DNA of 40,686 bases from Perkinsus olseni (Eukaryota > Perkinsozoa > Perkinsida), in contig JABANN010000309.1 of NCBI GenBank assembly GCA_013115125.1, positions 1 through 40,686 on the forward strand. Direction: 5' to 3'. The translations under genes were made by a program, and so were the position numbers. Shown here piece by piece: positions 32,304-40,686 of this stretch. Numbering within the stretch: the first letter of the stretch is position 1; each line of letters opens with the position of its first letter. Under the pieces are notes generated by a model. The model was not told the DNA's origin. It worked only from the letters and a program-made list of their open reading frames with translations, and did not search any database.

Positions 32304-32878
32304 AATCGATCCCGGGACTCGAGATCAAGGTAGGATTGACCGACGCTTTATTCTGTCCAGTCGATCGATCCTGGGAGCAATTCTAGGATCAATCCCCGGA
32401 TCGATCCTGAACGCGTTCAGAGAGCAAAGGATCGATCCTAGGACCGGTCCTGGGACCAAATTTTCCAGGACTGGTTGACACCGATCCTAGGGGCTCCGTG
32501 GCGCGCGGAATAACACCAAATTACACAAAGTCGCAGTGTTCCTCACCAGGATGATTCGTGCGTACTAGGCGAATGACCCAGGTTCGATCCCCGCCTAGGG
32601 AACTCCGGGACTTTTGTATACTTGTGCACAATTTGAGATGGCCGTGGATGGCAGTGAAACATTTCAAGTTATCCAGGAGGTGCAGGTTGTGCGCCAATGG
32701 GGGTCCAAAGATTGACCCCAGGATCAGATTTCAAGATCGTGTTTTATGAACAGTGTTTGAGATCGATGCCGGGATCAGTCCTGAAAAGTTTCAGGACCGA
32801 GTTCCCTGAAGCCGTTCTTGGGATCGATTTTCAAAATCGAACCTCATTGAGGATTCCTCAAGGTCGATCCTAGGATCG
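32304..32878. repeat. Array of degenerate gatc-centred palindromes
   Basis: The words ggatcgatcctaggac, ggatcgatcctgggag, gatcaatcc and similar recur many times in both orientations, interrupted by about 200 bp near 32500-32700. It resembles in style, not in sequence, the tccgagctcgga-filled element at 9261-9884. It ends about 125 bp from the broken end of the P450 copy, which suggests a role in that truncation. Confidence 0.65.
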
Positions 32879-33003
32879 TTGTCTTGCTCTCTTACTGAAC
32901 AGCCCGGTTCTGGCTGCCCGAATGACTTTATCAGTGTTATTGAGGATCTTACGCTCCTAAGCCTACAAGGTTACAGGGAAGACCTCCTTCCTCACGAAGC
33001 TTG

Positions 33004-34102
33004 TCATCCTGCCTCGAGGAGCTGTTCCAAAGTTCTAGGTTCAGTGGGAAGGCGAGTCGCCTCCGACGAGTACCCGGAGCACTGTGCTCCTGTTTTCCTG
33101 TCGTGATAGAAGACGCGCGTTGGCTTCATACTGACCACGAAGGCATCTCTGATGAGGCCCCAAAGCTCGTCCTGCCTCTCGTTGCCGTAGAGTGGATCTG
33201 AAAGGTATACCAGATCGTCCGAATACGCCATACAAGCTGCTGACCTCCAGAGGCCATCGGATGTTCCTCGCCCATGCAGACAGCGGATGCGATTCTCGAA
33301 GCGCACAGGCCCCCCAGGTCTTCCACCGGACACCAGAGAACATTCCCTCTTTCGTCCGCAGATCCTTCGACTTTTTCAATCTGGCAAGAAAAGGAGGCAG
33401 AGCAATGAGCCGCTTCAAGCATTGAGTGCTGCACTCACCATTTTCTGCGTCGCGTCGGTGATCATGGGCAAGAGCTTGTTGACGTTGGTCTCCGTTAGAG
33501 GTCGCGAGGATATCCTTCGATGCTTCTTCCACATATCACCCTCACTCACGGCCATTTGAACACCATCCATGATATTCTCATAGTCGGGCTTGCTGAACTC
33601 TCTCGGTCTCCTCTTCATGACGCTACGGTAGGTGGGCATGTCAGAGACTACCAGTACTTGACGAGTTGGGGACCTGCGAGGGAAGAATGCACGATTACAA
33701 TATGAGTGTCAAAAGCCACCCAATCATCAAGGCTCAAAAGTTAGAGTTTGCTTCACTTACTTGAAGCAACAGTTCTTTCCAAACATTTTAGGCATCTCCA
33801 AGAACTTCTGGAATTGGTCTTCGGGCGACATCAGGGCAAGTCGGAGCATGAAGCTTATCTGAAGACGTCAAGAAGCCACTTGAGAGCATTCCTCAGATGC
33901 CGCTCCAAGATGCCTGCCGTCTTACCCCAGGGCCGGGGAAGGGCGTCTTCTCTAAGATTCTCTTGATGAACTTCAGCACCTTGAACCCGATGAATCCAGC
34001 TGCAACGGCAGTCATTACTGACGACAAGGAGGAGCACCCTTGACTTGGCGTCAGCAACCATCTAGTGAGCGAAGTTCTGAAGTCACCAATGAGCCCTAAC
34101 AT
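33004..34102 (-). pseudogene. Cytochrome P450, truncated second copy
   Basis: Transcript-order exons 33926-34102, 33761-33858, 33439-33673, 33245-33380 and a partial fifth exon from 33197 match the first five exons of the 28124-30305 gene, with the same phases. Exon 1 has the same length (177 nt), the membrane anchor MTAVAAGFIGFKVL and PFPGPG. Homology stops near 33097 after FYHDR; the frame then runs through unrelated sequence to a stop at 33004. The I-helix, ExxR and heme-binding exons are absent from the window, so no functional P450 can be made. Exon 3 is almost identical to the other copy, while exons 1, 2 and 4 are clearly diverged. Confidence 0.82.
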
Positions 34103-34697
34103 TCAGTTGTCGGGAAAATATCGAAGCTACATCAGCCACTTCCGATCAAATAGGGTGCAGTTCTTCCCCATTGAAACAAGCCCCCCAAATTTTTTTCGCG
34201 CGCCTTCGGCGCGCATATCCGCCCGTGCTCGACGCTCCCTCAGGTGAAACCATTGGAATGAAGCACCTAAATACCCGGGAAGAATCTCAACCATTCTTCC
34301 AGGGAATATTGAGCATTCTTTCTTCTCGGGAATTTCCGAAATTACCGGTGAGAAAGAACAGCATTCTTCCCCGCTGGGCCACCCTGGTGAACTGCTAAGT
34401 GCTCTATCGGTCCGCTCCTCAGCTCGGGATGACAATGAACGAGATGAATGCGCTATACTCGGGGTATACTTGACGTGACAATACGTAAATGTGTGATATT
34501 TCTTGCGGTCGTGAGCCGACCACAGCAAGACGAGCAGCGCTCGTCATCGGTGGGCACATGTATTGCATGAGCGTTCTGCATTGAGCCCGCGACCGATGAA
34601 AACGAGTACTCACTCACCCCAGACGGTACGAGCATAACTACGAGATGGTACGTGTCTCTGACATGACCGACGGGCACAGTCATTGACCGTGTCCCTC

Positions 34698-34730
34698 CTG
34701 AGGTGACGCCACGTACCGGCGTCACTTCAG
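34698..34730. repeat. 13-bp hairpin
   Basis: Arms 34698-34710 and 34718-34730 match at 12 of 13 positions around a 7-nt loop. Confidence 0.85.
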
Positions 34731-35031
34731 GAATTACGCGATCACGATCAGCCCATGAGCATATCAAGAAGGGGAACTATGTGTCTCGGAGTACTGCACA
34801 GTCGATTGGACTGCCAGTCCGTATGAGCATGGACTGTTGGCAACAATCTGTTACAACTTGCGAGACGATTGCTTGTGATGCATGCGCACACAACTGCACA
34901 CGCTGTGCAGCAGCGCAGCTAAATCCGCACGAGAGTACGCTGCGATCCGCAGCCTGCGGAGGTTCTGCTCGCCTCTCGTTTGCATCTTGCTTCGACTATA
35001 AACGACAATACGATGCAATATGATGTGTAAT

Positions 35032-35058
35032 ACAAACATTGTGTTACACAATGTTTGT
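35032..35058. repeat. Perfect 13-bp hairpin
   Basis: Arms 35032-35044 and 35046-35058, one-base loop. Confidence 0.9.
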
Positions 35059-35086
35059 GTATCCGTTAAGTGATTTATGGATTATT

Positions 35087-35121
35087 CGTTTTCATGACTC
35101 AGAGTCTGAGTCATGAGAACG
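35087..35121. repeat. 17-bp hairpin
   Basis: Arms 35087-35103 and 35105-35121 match at 16 of 17 positions with a one-base loop. It is followed directly by two more short inverted repeats. Confidence 0.88.
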
Positions 35122-36370
35122 AAGTCTCAGTCTCGTCTGAGTCTCAGATAAACCTGTTGCGGCGATTCGCCGCCGGCGAATGTCTCTCTGCAGCTCAGCG
35201 ATATTCTGGATAAAACCGTAGCCGCGGGGGACTGGGAGGAGGTGGTTCCGAAGCCCGAACAGTGCAGTGTGCACTGTGCAGCGGATTGTCACTCGTGAGG
35301 CATCTCAAAGCAGCCGAGAGCAGTGTCAAACGGCTTGCCCCAGGCAGGGGCGGCGGCTCAGGTGCCAGAACTGTGACAGCCACTGCGAGTTGGTGGGCAA
35401 GCGAACCACAGACTATGGTCCACAGTGCCCGAGCTAGAGGCATGAGAGCGCGACTGGTTATCCCAGGACCTACCAGGTCGAAGCACTCTCCCCAGTCTCC
35501 TCCATGTCACTAGAGGTTGACATTCAGCAGCCAGACTAGAGCTCAACTGGGCCACCGCAAACCGCTCAGTAGGAACGATATAACAACCAAATAGATAGAC
35601 TTGGTTGATAACTGATTGATCCCTAGCTGCTACCTCGATGGCTTCCTTCAGGAACCTCCCACTGGAGGTAAGCTGCCTCACTCCGAAGGGGAGCAGTTAT
35701 GAATGCCCTTCACGAGGCTGAAGGAAGGTCTATCCTCGTCGAAGATTCCTCGAGTCCAGAGCCTGGACCTCGCAGGAAGCTTCTGCCTGGAGGAGTAGGG
35801 CGACAATGTCGCTGCAACATTTTGTGTCAGCAATTAGACTCTTTAATTTAGACATGGGTAAAGGACGGGGTCTAGGTGTGAAAAAAGGTCCGCTAACCCA
35901 CTCATTTTTCAGGGTTTCACGGTGGGGATCTCACCTATGTCGGGTATTATACCCGGGGTATAGCTAAGACTCGCTCACTAAGAAGAATATTAGTTCATTA
36001 CAACCCGACAAAAGAGTCGCTTTCACGGACCTTGAATCGAGGTGAAGCGCGCGGTATGAGGCTGAGCTCGCGAACCTGTGGTGGGGTTTTCGCGCCAGAC
36101 CCGGTAACAGTACGATTATCACACTCGGAATTACGTCGCGCGCAGAGTTGATGAAACACCCACCACCGCACGAGACGTGCAATTCCGGGCCCTTGGAGAG
36201 TTATCCGGACGACGTCCGGCGGACGTTCTCCGTGCCGTCTCGGCAGACTTGCTGATTGGCATGTTGTCGACTAGGCGTAAGTTTTCACGACAATAATAAC
36301 AAAATTGTTGGGCGACAACAATAGTCTCCAATACATTGAATTCAGAAAATTCGGCTCGTCAAAATTCGAG

Positions 36371-37955
36371 ATGTCCATCCTTCACATCGCCTTCGTCACT
36401 ATTTTGGTCGCCCAAACAGAGTCCAGGAGGGCACTCAAGGTAGGGTGTGACGCAATAGTCACGGAGAAAAGCTCCTTAGAGATCGATACCTCATGTTCTA
36501 CATTGATCTCGTGCTCTATAGGGCATAAGACAGCGCATCGCGTCAAGGCTATCATCAAGCAGCTCAGGTAATAGCGTACACCGTGTACGGTACACGATAC
36601 AGTCTGTTCACCACTAGTGCGTTCACACGCTTAATAAGCCTCAGCTTCCACAAGTTGTCACCGCAGATGAAGGCAGTGACTCTGAGAGACGTAGCCCCCG
36701 TTGCGAACTCATGGTTCGTGACTTCAAGGGATTCGGCAGCACCCATGGCAACAAGTTGGTCAGCACGACAGTTCAACCAGTAGGGAGGGTCACGTCAGCA
36801 TCGCTGAACTTCGCGTGCTTCCCTCGCAGTGGCAGGCGTCTGTCGCTGCTGAATTCGACGAGAAGAGAGGAAAGTACGTAATGGACTTTGCTACTCTTGG
36901 GGAGATCACGTAAGTCCCCATCAATCTCGCGGCTTGCTCCGGGCACAAATCTCAGTAAACTCGCTCTTGCGACGCCAGAGGACTCCGGCGTGATGGGGGA
37001 AGGAAAGCTGACTCAGTCAGGAGGTCACTTCGAGGCTGGCAACTTTACCCTTCTTCATACGGATGCTGCTCTACATGTGTTCGCCAGTCCTGGAGAGCTA
37101 CCCATAGCAGGAACACTGGGTAAGATAACTGACGATGTGTCCTGTGAGAAGACCATCACTCAATGGGGGAAGAAAATCTTTAAGCAGTGGGAGGAAGAGT
37201 CACAGATTACGGGGGACGCCGAACTGTACGAGTTGGAAGCCCTTAAAGAGCGCATGAACGAAGAGCCTTGGACTTTCGCTCCGCTGGTTCTTGCCTTGAG
37301 ACTACGGAAGGAGTTACAGGAGTTCATCAGCAGCAACGAGAACGCTTATCCATGGAAACTACGGAAGCAGATGAAAAGCGTAAGGGCCGCTGAGAGTATG
37401 ATGCTGCGTGACGTATTACGGCCTGCCAACATGCAAGCCGCTTGGCAAGAGGCTCTTGCAGCAAGCGGAAAGAACTCCGTTCGCACGTGACCAACCTGAT
37501 CAACATTGTCTGATTCATAGCACTATCCTGTGAATCGCACAATTTTCATAGGGATGTACACCCATCTAGCGGCGGGCCGTCGCTACTCGTTAGCGGCCTT
37601 GCACGCTTGTCGTCGTGGCCTTCAGGGACCGGGGCATATCATAGGCTCAGCCCACTGGAATCATAAAGCCGATCATGCTGTCATTGATTCAATACAGTTC
37701 TCTTATCCGGATTCAGCTGACCCGATCAAGTAAGAGGTCACGTAAAGAGCAGCGATGGCATGACCAATCTCTGTCAGTATATCAATCGAGCGGAAAAACC
37801 TCAATTTTGTGAGGAAGATAGTTGCCGAAGTGACGAAGGGTAAAGTTGATAAGTTCGAGAAGAAGGATAAGAGCTTGATGAAGTCACAATCGTTTCCATC
37901 ACCTGTCAAGGTTGCCAAGGCCTATGATTTAGCCAAAAAATGGAAACTGAAATAG
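36371..37955 (+). CDS. Secreted 333-aa protein, family B copy 1
   Basis: Seven exons: 36371-36439, 36534-36567, 36667-36779, 36830-36909, 36956-37379, 37626-37729, 37778-37955. The ATG at 36371 starts a signal peptide (MSILHIAFVTILVAQTES). Exon 2 is only 34 nt. Conserved blocks: VRDFKGFGSTHG; WQASVAAEFDEKRGKYVMDF; GELPIAGTLGKITDDVSCEK followed by TITQWGKKIFKQW; EPWTFAPLVLALRLRKEL; SAHWNHKADHAVIDSIQF; and a Lys-rich tail ending LAKKWKLK. Exons 2, 4 and 6 have exactly the lengths found in copy 2 (34, 80 and 104 nt) and all intron phases agree, so the model is well supported. I know no matching domain. Few cysteines, many Trp and charged residues; a secreted helical protein is inferred. Confidence 0.85.
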
Positions 37956-38430
37956 GAAGGCACTGGTTCTTCAGAAAAACTTCTTCTGGAGAAATGCACT
38001 TTTCATGAACTACGATGTTATGTCAAAACGTGTACGTGCTAGTATTAGTGTTGAGCCGAAAATTTCAACTCATCATCTGTTCTCCGCGGGGAACATAAGA
38101 TGAGTTTCTACTGTAAAAAATATCAACTAAAATATTAGTAAATATTTTTACTGTTTACAATTACCTGTATGATGAGCCGTTCGCGGTGAGCTGAGACTGG
38201 CTACTGTGACCACGTTCTAGTTCTCAAGACGGCCTTTCGTGGGTCGCCCGAGAAACGCATTTCCGGTTACGGGGCAGCCCGCCAGGAGGTCGTTCCCGGC
38301 GCTCCGATTTTCCGACAAACGGAAATTGCATTATGCAATTCCCGGTGGAGTTCGATGTTGACTGAACACTTTCGCGCATTACGCAGGGCCTTCGGGGCAT
38401 TGGCTAGGGGCTGTCATCGAGATACAGATA
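37956..38430. other. Spacer between the tandem family B genes
   Basis: 475 bp. Holds an imperfect hairpin at 38067-38109 (about 15 of 19 positions) and a small one at 38327-38343. It must contain the promoter of the second copy. Confidence 0.55.
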
Positions 38431-40017
38431 ATGTCTTACCTCAAAATTGCTCTACTTTTCCTTTGGGCTGCTCAAGCGGAGGGAAGGTCGTCCAAGGTGA
38501 GGTTTCAGCCGAGATGGCTTGTGATTTCCTATCACCTGAGGATCCCTCGCCTGCTCCACAGGTCTTTCGCTGGTTAACGTCAAGGCTATCGGCAGGTAGC
38601 AGGCGGGGACCACACGCGACTGTGTGGCACCGAGTTGGACTTCCTGTTCACTTTCTCAAGCATCGCTGCCATGCGTCGCAGGTGATGGTACGGGCTCTGG
38701 AGGACATCCCCCCTGCGTCCTCGAAGCCCGGGACTTCGGGGGATTCCAGAGCACCTACGCCGGCAAATCTGTCAACAGAACAGCAAAGCCTGTAAGCGAT
38801 GGGATCGTAGAAGCAAACAGAGCTGGACTTTTTGTAGTGGCAAACATCGGTCGCCGCTAAGTTCGACGAGAGAAGAGGGAAGTACATCATCGACTACGCC
38901 ACACTAGGTGAAACAATGTAGGCTACAGTACAGTGGAAGCACTGTACTTCGCTTCGAAAACCATTGCATTTCCATCGGCTCTTAGTGAAATGCGCATTAC
39001 AATACCAGGGTTCGTGCAAACAACTCTGGCGGGCCGAGATGAGTCGGTGTCGGTGGGAGCGCAGGACAAAGCCAATGAGGAAGCTCTCAGCACTGAGGCT
39101 GTGTTGCAGTGGTTCCCTAGCCCTGCTGGGCTACCCCTAGCCGGAATACTGGATGAGATTATTGATGATGAGTCGTGTGAGAGGACCATCATTCAGTGGG
39201 GAAGAAAGGTTCTAGAACACTGGGCGAGGGAGACGAAAGAGACGGGTGAAAACGAGATTTTCGACATGGAAACTATGAAGAAGCTCATGAGTGCACGACC
39301 TGAGACTTTTGCACCGCTAGTCATCGGTTGGAAGATTGAGGAGAATATTGAGCAGCTTCTGATCAGCAACGAGGCAGAATATCAATGGACGATGAGAAAA
39401 GACCTGAGGAATGTGAGAGCCGCCGTATCAGCGCCATACGGATCAAGTGACGTGGTTCAACTCAGCATAATAGATCCGGCTAGTATTTGCCTGAGTTGTC
39501 GTCGGAGGACTTTCCAACACTTGCCCCACTTTGCTGGGGTTTCGAATTGATCTATGGTATCCATTGGGCTGAACTCAATGACTATAGTTCGGGTTGCCTG
39601 CGATCGATAATAACGACTCATTGCAATCTAGTGACATAGTCCAGTGATACGGTGTTTTCCTACTTCTCTCTCTGTCCTCTCAGAAGTATGCATACGTAAA
39701 GGGCTCAGCCCACTGGAATCATGAAGCTGATCATGCTGTCATCGATTCAATTCAGTTCTCTCATCCAAATTCAGATCAGCCGATAACGTGAGTTATCACA
39801 TTCCTGACAGCAGCCGAGCTACCGCCTTCCGATCAGAATCCCGCTTGAGCGGAGTAGTCTCGATTTCGTGAGGTCTGAGGTAGCTGCAGCTACCAAAGGA
39901 AAAGTTGAAAGATTCAAGGCGAAGGACATGTCCCTGATGAATCTCGGAACATTCTGGCAATCACTTCGAAAGCTTCCTCAAGCGTATAGCATCGCCAAGG
40001 CATGGGAGTTGCAATAG
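38431..40017 (+). CDS. Secreted 333-aa protein, family B copy 2
   Basis: Tandem paralog of 36371-37955. Exons are 38431-38496, 38562-38595, 38682-38791, 38838-38917, 38986-39412, 39684-39787, 39837-40017, and the total length is again 333 aa. Signal peptide MSYLKIALLFLWAAQAEG. Matching blocks: ARDFGGFQSTYAG; WQTSVAAKFDERRGKYIIDY; GLPLAGILDEIIDDESCERT then IIQWGRKVLEHW; RPETFAPLVIGWKIEENIEQ; SAHWNHEADHAVIDSIQF; and FVRSEVAAATKGKVERFKAK. Exon 6 is far more similar to copy 1 than the other exons, at DNA and protein level. Intron 5 is long in both copies (271 and 246 nt). Function unknown. Confidence 0.85.
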
Positions 40018-40686
40018 CAACCATCGATCAACGGTCGCTGGAACTTCCGGAGAAAATGACGATGACGATGAACATGTATGGTGTCGAATGTTTGTTGAGA
40101 GTGTCGCTCTTGGGTTCGAGTAGGTTGCCAAACCGTGCCAAACGTTGTGGCCAATGTTTTGGTCTTGCAGAATGGCAGCCTGATCCGGGATCAGTGATCC
40201 CTCGATCAATAACGGAATGCGAATCTCAGGCCGGATGAGAGCACCACCTTTCAGTAACCGATATTCAGTGACCCTCCATTACGGAGCCGAGCAGCAGCGA
40301 GTATCGAATATACGCACGGCCTACTAAGCAGAGTCTGCTTAGCAGACTCGCATGCGCATGGCAACGTCCAGCGGTAACCACTCGTCGAGTGGCACTCGAT
40401 GCTATCAGATGAAACGACGGACCCCTATATCTCCAGCTAAGTGATTCGAAGGCTGTACTCAAAGAATAACAGTGTATCTATGTGAATTGATTCACTGGGT
40501 TCTCTCGACTCGAGAGAGTCCCGAGAATGCCAATTCAGTTCCTCGATAGGGATTCCCTATTAGGGAATCAGGGTATCGCCGTCCAACCAGCCGTTTTCGT
40601 GCTCGAGTCGCTGGTAAAACGCACCCCTAACGTTTCGCGTCGAACCATAGAGAACAATGGGAAGCGCGGAGCGAAGCGAAACGCTG
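40018..40686. other. Intergenic, window end
   Basis: No gene seen. Short palindromes occur at 40326-40346, 40502-40516 (ctctcgactcgagag) and an imperfect one at 40544-40578. Confidence 0.5.

Larger units (their letters stand above)
30306..33003. other. Intergenic between two P450 copies, repeat-rich
   Basis: No gene supported. It contains a dispersed repeat (31001-31130), tRNA B-box-like sequences near 31644 and 32581 and, reversed, near 31817. There are also nested palindromes at 31835-31885 and the gatc-palindrome array at 32304-32878. Positions 31505-31555 and 31935-31990 resemble each other (gggggttacggt plus cggtcttagt words). Confidence 0.55.
34103..36370. other. Intergenic with many hairpins
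   Basis: No gene is supported. Hairpins: 34198-34214 (7 bp, GC-only), 34698-34730, 35032-35058, 35087-35121 and smaller ones near 35125-35180 and 35260-35280. A 107-residue minus-strand frame at 35358-35681 shows nothing recognisable. Confidence 0.5.

Noticed and set aside
35358-35681. 107-residue minus-strand frame
   Set aside because: No signal peptide, domain or repeat elsewhere; a chance open frame is as likely.
1-40686. CRISPR array, bacterial operons or integrated virus
   Set aside because: No regularly spaced direct repeats, no Shine-Dalgarno-led gene chains, and no reverse transcriptase, integrase, capsid or envelope-like frames were seen.
1-40686. Spliced-leader RNA gene of the dinoflagellate/perkinsozoan type
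   Set aside because: I looked for the conserved leader sequence and found no match, so organism assignment stays tentative.

Overview
This is a eukaryotic window. Genes are split by GT-AG introns, mostly 40-100 nt, and many reading frames only make sense once these are removed. Base composition is balanced, genes are densely packed, and there are no bacterial signals. Short introns, a conserved core (PDCD5, BUD31, a KH-domain RNA-binding protein, an LRRC57-like protein) and lineage-type secreted families fit a protist. I lean towards an alveolate such as Perkinsus, but that is a low-confidence guess without a database search.

Layout. 1-1.1 kb and 10.1-10.8 kb carry two paralogous 3-exon genes for 176-residue secreted proteins. 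Between them, and on to 14.6 kb, lies a minus-strand array of small cysteine-rich prepropeptide genes: four intact copies and two degraded ones. Copies 1-4 sit in repeated segments of about 2-3 kb that share flanks as well as coding sequence. A 624-bp terminal-inverted-repeat element with nested repeats lies at 9.3-9.9 kb. From 15.3 to 25.5 kb is a housekeeping block: a small low-complexity protein, an acyl-anchored leucine-rich-repeat protein, an unrecognised secreted protein, PDCD5, a three-KH-domain protein and BUD31. PDCD5 and the KH gene diverge from a 210-bp spacer. At 28-34 kb are two cytochrome P450 genes on the minus strand. One is full length but carries a frame-shifting palindromic insertion; the other has lost its second half beside an array of degenerate palindromes. 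At 36.4-40 kb is a tandem pair of 7-exon genes encoding 333-residue secreted proteins of unknown function.

Three things stand out. First, dozens of near-perfect hairpins of unrelated sequence are scattered through introns and intergenic DNA, and one falls inside a P450 exon, as if palindromes are continually being generated. Second, a 17-nt motif recurs, in both orientations, inside introns of neighbouring genes, which is reminiscent of introner-type intron gain. Third, three secreted families, none of which I recognise, have clearly duplicated locally with intron phases and exon lengths preserved.

Gene models were built by eye from splice signals, reading frame and paralog comparison. Exon boundaries backed by a paralog or a known family are the most reliable.
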